Source of the DNA: Caecitellus pseudoparvulus
Lineage: Eukaryota > Bigyra: Bicosoecida
Reading direction: 5' to 3'
NCBI GenBank assembly: GCA_965644315.1
Contig: CBFFRQ010000043.1
Span: 62,001 to 126,000 of the forward strand
DNA: 64,000 nt
The position numbers and the translations under genes are program-made. Below, one piece after another: positions 9,857 to 20,829 of this stretch. Positions within the stretch are counted from its first letter, which is position 1. The number at the start of each line of letters is the position of its first letter. The notes under the pieces are model-generated. The model was not told the origin of the DNA, did not search any database, and was given only the letters and a program-made list of their open reading frames with translations.

Positions 9857-11360
9857 GCTTCAACGGCCCTGCCGCCCCCTCACCCCCCTCTGCAGCCAGC
9901 GGCGAGGGGGGCGGCATGAGGGCCTCGCTGCCCCCTGCCTCAGCCTGTGCCCTGCGTAGGCCCTCCGTCAACTGGCGCATGGCGGCGGCCGCCTCCCCCT
10001 CCCAGTCCCCTGCTGCAGCAGCGCCCAGGCGCCGCATCTCGGCCCGGTCCGCCTCCTCCTGCTCCTTACGCGCCAGCTCCGCGCAGGTGCAGGTGGAGCC
10101 GAAGGTGTAGTTGCCCCGGTACTTGCCCCCACACAGCCAGCACCACTCGAACTTGCACTGGTGGCAGGTCATGTGCGAGCAGCCCTTGCTGCGCTGAGTG
10201 GGTGCACGGCAGCCAGGGCACTCCTTGGACGACTTCGCAATGGCGCGGGCTGACTCGAACTCGTGGGACGTCGCAAAGGCCTCGCACGTCATGCCCTCGT
10301 GCGCAGGGGCCTTGCAAGCTGTGCAGAAGCAGTGCCCGTGCCCGCAGGAGATGAAGCGGCCTGCGCCGCCCTCTGCCGCTGCGCCAGCACCGGCTGCTGC
10401 CTCGCCATCGGCGCTGGGCTCTGCGAACCCGCCGTCCTCGCACCGGGGGCACCAATGGAAGTCTGGCATGCGCGCAAGGGCTGCATCGCGGCTCTGGCGC
10501 TCCAGCTGGCGCCTGAGGCTGGGCTCCATGATGAGGTCGCTTGCCTCGTCAGCCGCCAGGCTGTGTGAGCAGCCGCTGGCCCAGCACCCAAGAGACTCGA
10601 ACGTGGCGGCCTCAGACGTGACCTGGAACTTGACGGAGTCCCGTGCACAGTCCAGGCACGCCGTGTGGCCGCAGCCCAGGCGCACCAGCACGAACCCGCT
10701 CAGGCAAATGGGGCACTCCAGCTCAAAGTCGTCCGGCAGCGACCTGCGGCGCGGAGACGTGGGCGTTTGCCGTGAGGGCACGCAGGTCAGCAGCCCAGGC
10801 ACGCGCATGGCAGGTGGAGGAGAGATGCAAGAACGCACTGCAGGTCCACACCCATGAGGGTGAAGTGGAGAGCCGGGTTCTGCAGCTTCACCGACAGCAT
10901 GAGGGCACTTTTGCCGTCAGCGTTCGTGGCTGAGGGGCGAATCACGCCATCGACAACCGCCCTGTGCCCCCCCGCCGCCTCCAGCATGCTCAGTGCAGTG
11001 TACGCCTTGCGCCTGATCATGGCCACCATCAGTGGCGTGTTCCTGGGAAGCGGGGCGGGATGAAGGGGGGGAGGATTGCGGAATTTGAGCAGAACCAGCA
11101 CGGAATCACCACGCCTACCCTTCAGAGTCACGAGCAGACACGTCTGCGCCCGCATGGATCAGGGCAGTAGCAGCAGCATCAAGACCGATGGCCGCTGCCA
11201 CATGCAGCAGGGTCGTGCCGTCTTCTGCGCGCACGAGTGCAGCCTCGGAAGGCAGGCACGAAGCATCTCGCTCCCGGCGCAACACGCGAGCCCATGCTGC
11301 AAAGCGCGCCTGCGCGTCTGCGCAGGGGACCTGGACCTCTGCTGCAGTTGCTTCACTCAT
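9771..11360 (-). CDS. ankyrin-repeat RBR-type E3 ubiquitin ligase
   Basis: Exons 11360-11119, 11042-10839 and 10743-9771 join in phase 2 each time, giving 472 residues. Residues about 40-145 carry two ankyrin repeats (DGTTLLHVAAAIGLDAAATALIH... then GNTPLMVAMIRRKAYTALSML). From about 155 comes RING1 (CPICLSGF, CGHTACLDC), then an IBR (WCPRCEDGGF, CGHGHCFCTACKAPAHEGMTCE) and the Rcat/RING2 (CPGCRAPTQRSKGCSHMTCHQC, CWLC). The Cys of KGC in RING2 is the position that forms the ubiquitin thioester in RBR ligases. A helical, Ala-rich tail follows. The ankyrin part probably selects the substrate. The exon 2 to 3 junction skips a GC-rich stretch with several alternative acceptors. Confidence 0.82.
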
Positions 11361-11567
11361 GTGTGTGACAGTCGTGTGGTGCATGCCGCTGTGGCGAATG
11401 CAGGGGCTCCGTTGCAAGTGGAATCATGGGTTGTGGCTTCCCACGCAAAAAGCATGCAGGCATCCATCCCACCCCCCCCTTGCACCCCTCTGCCCGAAGC
11501 CCCGTCCATGCACGGACCAGTAGTCACATGCTGCACCCATTGCTGTGCTGCTGCATTCCCAGCGTGT

Positions 11568-14291
11568 TCACGCGAACAGCCGGCCCATGCCGGGCCCCTG
11601 CACCACCACACCCGTCCGCACAGCACCCTTCTGAGCCGGCAAGGCTCCACTGCGCACCTGGCGCGGTGCACCCCGACTGCGCGTCGAGCGAGGCAGCCCG
11701 TTCGTCACGCCCCTATCACCTCGTGTCGCCGACACGCTGCGCAGTGCGTCCAGAGTGGCACCTGCCCTGCGGGGCGTGGCGCTGTCCCCGCCCTGCCGAG
11801 GAATGGGCTGTCCTGCCCATTGCGGCGCCTGCACGCGCCCGCCTTGCTGCTGTTTCACCGCCTGCACCGCAGCAGACACTGGGTGCTGTGGCTTGGAAAC
11901 AGGGGGCAGGACGGGCTGTGGCGGTGCTTGAGGCGTGGGCTCTGGCGAGGGGGGGTACGAGGCGAAGGCACCCCCCCAGCCCGGTCCAGCCCCCTGCTGC
12001 GCCCACGGATGGGGAGGAAAGGCGCCTGTCTGGCTGTACGGGGGTGGGCCCTGTCCACCCTGTGCGCCAGGCATGCCCCACGGCGGCCCCCCAGCGCCCT
12101 GTCCTGCCCACTGGCCGGCTCCCGGCACCACCCAGGGAGGGGGCTGCGGCCCCCCCCACCCTGGCCAAGCCTGCCACGCTTGTGGAGGCGCGTAGGGGCT
12201 GGGCATGGGCGCACTGCCCGGGACTGGCGTCATACTGGCGGCGGGATAGGCGCCCTGGGGCTGGTTGGCGGGTGGACTGGCCAGGGCGGCCTCCGCCGCT
12301 GCCACTTCGGCTCGCAGCGCCTGCACACGCCGCCGCCGGGCAGACGTTGACCGGCGCTGCAGCTGGGCGTTGATGCCGTGCAGAGCCCTGCGCAGCTCAT
12401 CCTCCTCCAGCGACAGAGCGGACTTGCCCAGGACTGTCTCGGCACCCCGCATACCTGCCTCGGAGCGAGGGGGCGGGGAGCTGGTGGAGCCTGCTGGGAT
12501 GGACGTCTGAGCTGGCTGAGGTGTGGAGGCGTAGCCTCCCCTGTGCTCGAGCACTGGCTCTGTCTTGGCCGAGGCTGGGCGGCTGCGGGGTCCACTGGCC
12601 GAGCGCTGGTGCCGCCTGGGGGGCTTGGCGCTGTGCACGCGCCGGGGCTGCTGCATGCTGGCGCTGGGCGTCTGCTGGGAAGACTGGCCCTCTGGCAACA
12701 GCGACTTCAAGCGCAGGCGAGATGCAGGCCGCGCCATTTCGTGCTGTGAGGCTCGGCGGGATGTCGCCGGTGCTGGCCTTGGCGCGGTGCGGGGCGACGG
12801 AGCGTGTTGATGTGCCGCGCCATGCCGGCCTGTCGTCTGTTGAGCTGGTAATGGAGCTAGGGCCGACGCCTCACTGCCCTGCTCACTGCCTGCGCCGTCC
12901 AAGAAGGAGTCCAGGTCGTGGTACACTGACGCGTCCTCGCCCAGCATAGCGGCCAGCTCAGCCCGCTTGGCAGCCAGGTGTGCAGCTGCCGCCTCCTTGG
13001 CTGCCGCTGCCGCCTGCGCCTGCTGAGTGCCGCGCGCCTGCGCCGCCACCGCAGCCACCACGCCAGCCTCGGGCATGCCCAGCGGCCGCTCACGCAGGAG
13101 AGCCGCGGCAGTCTGCTCCGTGTCTGCCTCGTCTGCGCTGGCAGCCTGCGCGGAGGCAGCAGATGCCTGCCGCCTGGCAGCACGTGCAGCGGCCGCCTTG
13201 CGTGTGCGCTCTGCATACCGCCTGCGCTGAACCAGCAGATCGGCCTTGCGCTGTGAGCGCGGAGACAGGGGGGGGCGGTCCCACTCAGGTTTGGCAGCTG
13301 CAGCAGGGCTGGCAGCCCGGGTGGCGCCTAGCCCTGAGCGGCGGCTAGCGCTGCTGGGCCGTCGAGACGTGGGTGTGTCCCTGCCTGCGGTGGAGGTGGA
13401 CGCCGTGGTGGATGGCACGGCCGCCGTGTGGGATGCTCGCGGGGCCGGTGCTGGTCGTGGCGGCAAGCTGGGCGCTTGGTGGTGGTGTGGAGCAGGGCTT
13501 GCCTCATGGGGCGTTGCCAGGGCTGCAGCCTGGCCTGCACGAGGCGGTGCAGCGTTTGTCGCAGGGGGGGCGATGGGTGACGGTGGGGGCGACGCGGCAG
13601 AGCCCAGGTCCACGCTGGCGTCATGGGACAACCCCTGGCCCCAACGGTGTGAAGCCGAAGAGGCCACACTGCTACCCCCGTCTGTGTCACTACCCCCAGC
13701 CGACAGCAGGTCCTCCAAATCAGACAGGACGGCGCCTGTGCCCGTGTGGTCTGGGGCTGGCGGGTGTGCGTACACGTCCGCAGCGGCAGCCCGGGCTCGA
13801 GCGGCCGGGCTAAGAGGCGACTGGTGCGCACATGTTGGTCTTGTCTCAACGGTTACCGTGATGTAGCGCCCTGTTGAAGGGTCGTACTTTCGCAGCGTGT
13901 GCCCTTGCCCAGAGGGAGGTGCCCGTTGCGGAGTGCTGGGCGCCTGCACAGCTAAACTGGGAATAGGACCAGGGGCACTCGTGTGTGGGCTAGGAGGACG
14001 GATAGATTTGTCGTCTTTGGCATTTTCTTCCTGGGCATGGGCTTGACGAAGATGCGCGTTCTCGACTGCCTTTTGTTGCTTCAGTCGTTGCAACGCCGAT
14101 GAAACGCGCTCCCGATCCGCGGCGTCCACTTCCGCCGCCTTGCGACTTTGCTCCCTGCGATCGAATGAGCAGGGTGAACATCCATACAGAGCAAATCACT
14201 GGGAAGGGCCTCACCGTCTCCGCCTTCGTGTTTCACGTCGCAGCTGGCGCTCCCGCACAGCCTCCTCAACACTGGCCTCGCGGCTGGCCAT
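11568..14291 (-). CDS. large disordered Pro/Gln/Ala-rich protein with basic N-terminal helix
   Basis: Exon 14291-14215 (MASREASVEEAVRERQLRRE...) joins in phase 2 to 14154-11568, giving 887 residues. The N-terminal 60 residues are a highly charged helix. The rest is low complexity: Ser/Pro blocks, an Ala-rich helical stretch around the middle (RAARRQASAASAQAASADEA), a short charged helix near residue 640 (SLEEDELRRALHGINAQLQRRS) and then a Pro/Gly/Gln/Trp-rich region with PPWVVPGAGQWAG-like units. The motif GHTLRKYDPSTGRYITVTVE is the most ordered-looking piece. I recognise no family; it could be a cytoskeletal or RNA-granule scaffold. The long opposite-strand open frames here are by-products of GC-rich codons. 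Confidence 0.6.
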
Positions 14292-15061
14292 GGCGCGCAC
14301 CTTCCAGCCCCTTGCGACCGAAAGGAGGGCGTGGAAACACTGGAGAGGATATGCTTGAAGACTGGTGGATTAAACCTGGTGGAAGAAGTGGACGAATCCG
14401 CAGTTCCTGCGAGACCGTACACGAGCGAAGTGCCAACGCCAAGCGCAGGCTCGAAAACCAGCCACAACGCCAGCAACGGCTGCACACGACCAGGAAAAAA
14501 ACACCGGTCGGTGATCAATTCAGGTGGTGCGTTTATGTTGCGAATTATTTTGTCTGGTGCGTGACTGCTGTTTGATTGCCGAGTTCAACTGCTGCCATGG
14601 TGCATGCGAGCAGAACTGCCGAAACGTGGAAGTGCCGTCCTCACCGGAAAATTGAGGGGGCTGAAGAATCATTGAACCTGAGGAGAGGGCTGGTCCAGGC
14701 ATTGCCGCCTGCCTCGTCACTGACTGCCGAGCCCCTGGCTCTGTGCCAGCGAGTGCCCCTGTTCAACGCACCAACTGCAGCAACACGGAGGCGAACTCCT
14801 GAACAAGAATTTCTGACACCCAGGTGCTTATGGGGCAGCATTCTTGTCTGCATGGACCCCTTGGTGACCAGACCCACTTGGAACCTGGCAGAAGTCAATC
14901 CAACGTGCACTTCACGGCAGCGCCGTCAAATCCTCCTCAGCTGGATGACGCACAGTACATGCTCTCGCAAAGTGCATTATCCTCCCCAATTGCTGTCGCA
15001 AGTCTCGTTTCAAGCTGCCTCCTCAGCCAGTGTCCTGCTGCACCGCGGACAGTTTCCAGGC
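14292..15061. other. divergent intergenic region, may hold 5' exon(s) of the kinase gene
   Basis: This 770-base stretch lies between the starts of the disordered protein (-) and the kinase (+). It is AT-richer around 14480-14700. A plus-strand frame stays open from 14576 into the kinase exon at 15062, so the true kinase start may lie upstream, for example the ATG at 14597. I see no other gene. Confidence 0.4.
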
Positions 15062-16870
15062 ATGGCTGCAGCTGTGAACCTTGCCCCACCATCCAGCGGA
15101 CAAGCGCAGATTGAAGGCCGCTGCTGCTGCATTCGAGGCTCTTCCTTCGCTCGAACGTGCCAATGCAAGCAGGTGTTGAGCCAGGTACAATGCACAGGTG
15201 CGTGCGGGGAGGGGGGCTTGACTTTGGCGGGGCGCACTTCCCTTGCCCTGCCGCACAGAGGAGCTGCAGCACGGCGGGCAAGCCATGGTGTTCCAGTGTA
15301 TGTGGCTGGGGCATTCGTGTGCTTTGAAGGTGTTCAAGCATTCAGCTCGGCGGGGGGCGTTCCGTGAGCTTGCTGCGGTGAGTTCATGCCGCCGCAACGC
15401 GGGCGGGCAACGGTGACTTCCCTTCCAACTCACTGTCCCGGCAACCAGCCCGCATGCCCCTCCACGGCGACTGCCCTCATCACCCTTGGGACCACTATCG
15501 CTTGTGAGCGTCCTCCATGCCGTCCACACTTGTCCTCGCTCTCCCTCAGATGCTTCGGCTGCACAGGCACAGCCGGTGTGGCAGCTTGCTCACCCACCCG
15601 TTCGTGCTGGGGCTCCGACGAGCCCACCTCTTGAATGTGAAGCACATGTTCAGCTCCAAACGCAAGCCTGTGGGCCCCGCACTGCTCCTGGAGTGCGGCC
15701 ATTGCGACATGCTGCAGTACATGGAGACACTTGCGCCCAAGAGCATCGGGCTGGGAGAAGGGGAAGCTGCACGAACGTGGCTGGCACAGGTTGCATCAGG
15801 TGAGCGTGGCAGCATGACAGCCTTGCTGCAGATGCACACCAAACCTCACGCCCCTGCTCCCGAACGCAGCGCTGTGCTTCTGCCACGCCAAGGGAGTTGC
15901 TCACCTGGACGTGAGTGACGCGCCGTCTCCTGCCCGCCGCACTGCAACCACCCGCGCTCGTCGCGCCACGCAGGTGAAACCTGAGAACATCATCCTTTGT
16001 CCAGGGGAGCTCTCGGCGGAAGGGGTCCCGGGCCCTTCGGTCGCAAAGCTGGCCGACTTTGGAGCAGCGCAGGTGCGGCCACCAGGCAGCGATGGCCCGC
16101 TGCTGCGGGAGCGCCCTGCAGGCTCCCCCCATTACGCACCACCCGAGGTGGTGAATGCGCACAGTCGGAGGCAGTCAATGTCTTCCGAGGCTCCCTCCTC
16201 AGACCCTGACCCAGGCCCTGCCGCAATGGGAGCTGGGGAGTCCCGTCCGGGCCCTGCAGGGACAAGCTGTCGGAGTGAAGGTGGCGGGTGCACCGGTGCT
16301 GAGCCACGGAGGGGCGTGCAGTATGATGCCTTTGCCGCAGACGTGTGGAGCTTTGGCCTGTGCGTGTTTGTTGCGGTGACTGGCCGGTGGCCCTTCCGGC
16401 GCGCCGATCCAAAGGAAGACGAGGCCTTCACGGCCTTCGTCGCAGCCACACACCGGGTACCTGGAAGCGTCGGCACCAGCTCGCCTGCTTGGGAGTGGCC
16501 GTCATCGTTTTCAGGGGCCCTGCGTGACCTGCTGCGGAGCTGCCTGCGAGTGGACCCGGGCGAGCGCCCGAACATGGAGGACGTGGCAGGGCATGAGTGG
16601 TTCGCCTCTCCGCAGGCAAAAAAGCACGGGGTGCCTGGGAATTCGGCAAAACTGAATTCCTCCGTAAGCTTGCATGATCCCAAACCTGCTGCCATCGTGT
16701 GCAGCGCAGGGCAGGGTGTTGAGGGTGGAACGGACCCTCCCGAGATGCAGGTGTCCAGCGTGTCGCCCCGAGCCGACGTCTCGGTCGGCCAGCAGGGCCT
16801 TCTGGCCGAGAAGAATCACCCATGCGGCGCTGAGGGCAGTCCCATCTCTTCCTCTTGCGTGATGCTGTAG
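15062..16870 (+). CDS. serine/threonine-type protein kinase ending in a CaaX box
   Basis: Exons 15062-15184, 15261-15377, 15550-15799, 15870-15910 and 15974-16870 join in phase (475 residues from the ATG at 15062; the start is uncertain). Kinase subdomains appear in order across the exons: glycine-rich loop ELQHGGQAMVFQ, ATP lysine CALKVFK, C-helix Glu in FRELAA, catalytic loop HLDVKPENI (Leu replacing Arg of HRD), metal loop ADFGAAQ, GSPHYAPPE, then ADVWSFGLCVF, and the last helix with ERPNMEDV. A low-complexity insert of about 60 residues lies between APPE and DVWSF. After the kinase domain comes a disordered tail of about 90 residues ending in Cys-Val-Met-Leu, a CaaX box whose final Leu favours geranylgeranylation. 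It is therefore probably membrane-tethered. All catalytic residues except the HRD Arg are present. Confidence 0.75.
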
Positions 16871-17611
16871 GCCTCCCTGGCTTGCGCAGGCCTGACCGTT
16901 TCGTGCCAGCGGTCTCAGTGGGGCCGGCCTGGACGAGGCTTGAAGAGGCTGTGCAAGTAGACAGGTGTGCTTCGGGAAGGTCTGAAAGGCCCGCTGCCCC
17001 TCCGCTTGACTCAACCCCGCATCGCCTTCCAATCGCTTCTGTCGTGGATGCACGGCCGATGCCTGCGTTGCCCACCCTCCCGACGACGACTCCTCACTCT
17101 GCCGGCTGGCGCAAACTCTCTGTGTTACACTAATGAATTCTTTTGTGCTCCTGCCTTTGTCGTGGCTTGAAGGAGCTGTCGCAGCTTGGTGTGGGAGAGC
17201 GCTGAGCCAGATAGCCTGCCTCCGCAGCACCACCACGCCCACCGCAGAGGCGCGTTGAATCCTCACCAACACGCTGCATACCCTGGTGTCAGGGGAAGCG
17301 GATTGCCTTTTGTGCTGCTTCCCGGCGAAATTTCCGAGGCAGCGCCCTTTGTTGGCACGCCCTGCCTTGCTTGCGCTTGGCGCTGAGGTGCTGCTTGGCA
17401 CACTCGCGAGGGCCGCCTGATCGGGCTCCACAATCTGCTGCCACTCCGACCGGCAGCATTCACCGGCTCTTGTAACGGAACACTGTTGAATCGTGCGTCA
17501 TTTTGAACGCAGACCTCGCTCCGCCCGCTGCGGCGGAGGTGCGGCGTGATGCTTGCAGGTGCACTGCACCTGCTCCGCCCCTTGCACCTGCCTCGCAGTC
17601 AGCCCGGCGCC
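16871..17611. other. intergenic region, no gene recognised
   Basis: This 740-base gap separates two co-directional genes. It contains the kinase 3' untranslated region and the promoter of the next gene. Several short open frames exist but lack any protein-like feature. I see no repeat or RNA. Confidence 0.35.
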
Positions 17612-18595
17612 ATGGAGCAGGACGCCGCCTCCGAGGTAGCCCCGCCTGCTGCCCCTCCACAAGAGGCAGAGGCGGGTGACTCTGTTGTCGCTGCTGCAGC
17701 CAGGATCACGTATGACAGCGACAGCGACACGGATAGCACGGAGGAGGGAGACGATGGTCCCCGCCCGCTGCCCACTGGCCCGCCTCCGCCCGTGCCTGAG
17801 CGCAACCCAGACACAGAGGCGCCTGCCCTGCCCAGCCCTGCCCAGCAGTCTCCGCCTAGTGCGTGCTTTGCCGGTGAAGCGGGCAGCCCGGCGCCGGGAC
17901 AGCCTAGCAGCTCTCCAGCTGAAGCTCAGGAGGGTGACGTGGAGGAGGAGGACGCCGCACCCAGGCAGCGGCGCAGCTCCCTCGTCGTGTCCTTTGCCAA
18001 GGGCGTCGGCAACCGCCTGGGCCTGCGGCAGAAAGGCGCCCCGGGCAGCACTGCCAGCGACGCTGGAGGGGCGCCTGCCGAGGCAGGCCAGGCTGAGGCT
18101 GCGCCTGGGGGCGATGCGCCACGCCGACGCCCCAGTGTCTCCCGCCCCCTGCCCAGCCTGCAGACGGCAGAGGTGCCTGTGGGGTCCCCTCACTCCGTGC
18201 ATTCAGACCCAGGCGCAGAGGAAGGCGTCGACGGAGGTGCGTGTGTGCTCCAGCTGTCAGCTGCGCCCCGCATGCCACACCCACGGCGCCGCCCCCGCCC
18301 TCGCAGATGGGCAGCAATCTCTCCAGCGCACGCAGAGCTTGCCCCCCGCCAGGCGCAAGAGCATCCTGAAGAGCCCAGGCACACCCCGCTCCGTGCGTAC
18401 GCTGCAGCCTGCTGCATCGCCCAGCGACCGCCACACACCCAGCCCCACCCCGCACAGGCGACACACGGCAGGCGGATCTCCTTTGCCGATGAGGGGGCAG
18501 GGCACCTGGAGCACGTCGCGTATGTGGACAACTTGCACTACAGCGACATGGCCGACCACCACCAAGACGACGACGACAAGTGCGCCATCCAGTAG
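17612..18595 (+). CDS. acidic/Ser-Pro disordered protein with C-terminal CaaX box
   Basis: Exons 17612-18236, 18307-18392 and 18458-18595 join in phase (1, then 0) to 282 residues. The second intron is needed because two different frames are both clearly coding around it: ARRKSILKSPGTPRS before and RRISFADEGAGHLEHVAYVD after. The protein is disordered, with acidic N-terminal clusters (YDSDSDTDSTEEGDDG), a basic middle (RQRRSSLVVSFAKGVG) and likely kinase sites. RRKSILK and RRISFADE look like PP1 or basophilic-kinase docking or target motifs. It ends in Lys-Cys-Ala-Ile-Gln, a CaaX box of the farnesyl type. Function unknown; a membrane-anchored regulatory scaffold is an inference. An upstream in-frame ATG at 17546 would add 22 residues. 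Confidence 0.65.
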   Translation: MEQDAASEVAPPAAPPQEAEAGDSVVAAAARITYDSDSDTDSTEEGDDGPRPLPTGPPPPVPERNPDTEAPALPSPAQQSPPSACFAGEAGSPAPGQPSSSPAEAQEGDVEEEDAAPRQRRSSLVVSFAKGVGNRLGLRQKGAPGSTASDAGGAPAEAGQAEAAPGGDAPRRRPSVSRPLPSLQTAEVPVGSPHSVHSDPGAEEGVDGGACVLQLSAAPRMPHPRRRPRPRRWAAISPAHAELAPRQAQEHPEEPRHTPLRAYAAACCIAQRPPHTQPHPAQATHGRRISFADEGAGHLEHVAYVDNLHYSDMADHHQDDDDKCAIQ

Positions 18596-18691
18596 ACCAG
18601 AGCGCCACTCCCCACACCAATGCAGTTGGCCGTCCACGGCTGTGTCGCCGTCGTTCTCCGCTCCGCAACATTCGACATACTTGGCGTGTCC

Positions 18692-19539
18692 TCACCTCCC
18701 GGCCGCGCCCAGCTGCCCGCCGCGCTGCAGTGCAGCCACGACAAAGGCATCCTCTGGGTATTCCTCCTGCAGCTCCCCGGTGGGCAGGTACCCCAGGCCA
18801 GGCACCCACGCCTCGAAGAAGTCCCCGATAGCTGGGTGCAGGATGGGCTGGGGGGCCGCCATGGGCAGCACATTCTCCTGTGCCACGTACGTGACGTCCC
18901 CGATGCCGCGGTCACGGGTGTCCACGAGGCCTGCACAGGGACGGGGGGGGGGTGGAGCCTGTAGCAGGCGGTGCGACGCTGCACAGCATCGAGGACACGC
19001 ACAGTTGTAGAACGGCTGTGCCGTGCCTTTGGGCAGCTTGGAGACCCCATTCAAGTGCACCTGTGATGCAGCTCAGTGTGGCGTGCCTTCCATGTGCTGC
19101 GTCCCCTCAGAACGTGCGCACGCACCCACGAGGCAGACGCTTCGCACTCGGGCGTCCAGCCAGCCAAGACCATGCGGTAGCCGTGCAGCCGGTGAGTTGC
19201 CACCGTGCCCACATCGTGCGTGATGAAGGCCGGCTTGGGCTGCCACTCGTCACTGTCCAGTGCTGAGACGCGGCGCCAGATGCGTGAGGCAGCGTCCACA
19301 GCTTTCTGCAGCGCCTCGCGTGGCTCATCAGCTGCCATGCGGAATTCGTTCGCCACCACGTCAGAGGGCGCCATGCCCCCTTTCAGGGCTTTCAAGGGCG
19401 CCGTCAAGTGAACCCTTGACAGGATATCACCCACAGCATGCAGCCCTGCGGTGCTGGCGCTGGCGGCATGCCTTCGCACTGCCCGCTGCAGACTGCGGTA
19501 GACAGACCGCACAACCCGTGCAGGTGGCTGGCCCTGCAT
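18692..19539 (-). CDS. LYR-motif protein fused to YccV/HspQ-like domain
   Basis: Exons 19539-19126, 19060-19003 and 18930-18692 join in phase to 236 residues. The N-terminal 90 residues carry an LYR-like helix (ARVVRSVYRSLQRAVRRHA) followed by a second conserved helix (VVANEFRMAADEPREALQKA), as in LYRM mitochondrial assembly factors. Residues about 110-225 are a YccV/HspQ-type beta domain: GTVATHRLHGYRMVLAGWTPEC, then QPFYNCLVDTRDR, DVTYVAQENV, HPAIGDFFEAW and GELQEEYPEDA. YccV domains bind hemimethylated DNA in E. coli and act as Clp adaptors (HspQ, plant ClpF). The combination suggests an organellar protease adaptor or assembly factor; this is inference. The Leu of L-Y-R is Val here. Confidence 0.75.
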
Positions 19540-19619
19540 CACAATGCTGCATTGGTCTGGGCAAGCAGATCACAACCCGAGCAGCCACACAGTCCTCAAC
19601 CAGTTCCACTTCTGAAATC

Positions 19620-20660
19620 TTACCCCCACAGCCAGCTGCCCACGGAGGCGACGGCGCCGATGAGGCCAGAGCCCCCCTCCGCGTCCGCCTTGGCAGCCGC
19701 CCGAGCGCGGCGCTTGCGGGCCATGCGCTGCTCCACGGTCTCTGCCCCCGCACCGTCAGTGATGGTGTTCTTCCCCGTGGCAGCGTACGCTTCGTCGTCG
19801 TCCTCCTCGCCGTAGTACGCCTTGGGCGCCTGGGTGGAGCCGCTCTTGGTCAGCCCGAAACGCGCCCGCACCTCCCGAATGGCGCCAGGCAGGGCAGGGC
19901 GAACCTTCGCTGTGTCAGTCGTATACACGACGATCTTGTCGCGAGCCTGTGCAGGGGGGGGCCGAGGGCCGTCAATGGGGCGGTGTGCAGGCAGGCGCCG
20001 CACCGTGCCGGCCGTACCTGGTCAATGGTGACGCTCGTCACGCCCGGCAGCAGCAGGATGGTCTCAATGTACGCCGCCTGCTCAACTTTGCCGCCCAGGG
20101 TGCCCTTCATGGACACCTTCAGGGCCTTGGTCAGCGCGGCGCGCCCTGTGCCGGTGCTGCCCTGCGCCGTGCTCGCTGAGCCAGCGCCAGTGGACGCTGG
20201 GCGCGACATGCGCTGCACGGCCAGGGAAGCCGCCTGCTGGGCAGATCCACTCGCGTGCACGGCGATGAAGTCCTGCGATGTGTTTGCAGCAGTGTTCGTG
20301 CTGGTGGCTGCCGCTTGATAGGGGCATGGGGACAGGCACGCACCAGGCGTTGCACGACCTCGTCGTTGGCGCGCAGCGCCTCGAGGCCCTGCTCGCTCGC
20401 CGCACAGTTCGCCGCACACTCCAGAGCGGTGATGAGGACATCTGCTGCAAGATCGGCCTCCAGGATCGTACTGAAGAGCACCTTTGTAAAGCCTGCCGGG
20501 CGCGCAAGCGAGGGTTGTGTGTCGTGCAATTTCCGCTGCGAAGTGACACAAGTGTCACAAGCGGCTCCGCCCGCTCACCTAGCTTCAGCGCGGCAGGGAC
20601 ATTCGCAGGGTCCTGCGTGATGGCCTTGACCTTTTCCAGAATCGCACGTGTGGCGTCCAT
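19620..20660 (-). CDS. ARMC1: ARMC1-like armadillo / HMA-fold protein
   Basis: Exons 20660-20579, 20492-20344, 20272-20018 and 19946-19620 join in phase to 270 residues, near the 282 of human ARMC1. The first half is helical (TKVLFSTILEADLAADVLI, ALECAANCAASEQGLEALRA), consistent with armadillo repeats. A segment with heavy-metal-associated fold follows (LLLPGVTSVTIDQARDKIVVY), matching the IKGVISFTFQ...RCVVRI region of ARMC1. The C-terminus ends in a short hydrophobic tail (GLIGAVASVGSWLWG), comparable with the aromatic end of ARMC1. The animal protein associates with mitochondria. The assignment rests on order of elements and length; sequence identity is low. Confidence 0.55.
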
Positions 20661-20829
20661 GGTGGGCGTTTCGTGGGGGAACGCAGCTTCAGGTCCTGGG
20701 GTAGTGCAGCTGTGATGGCTGGCTGGTGCACTTGGCGATCGCGGCTGGCACGGGGTGGTGGCGAGGAAACGAGTGCGCAGTGGGGAGTCTTTTACTAAAT
20801 GAAATTGATGCCGGGCACGCCTCTGCCCT

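Noticed and set aside
14576-15061. N-terminal extension of the CaaX kinase in the open upstream frame
   Set aside because: The frame is open, but its composition is unremarkable and no conserved feature is visible; kept only as a possible alternative start.
18692-19539. YccV/HspQ-like domain as evidence of bacterial contamination
   Set aside because: The domain is interrupted by two in-phase GT-AG introns, so it is a eukaryotic gene; YccV domains also occur in plants and animals.
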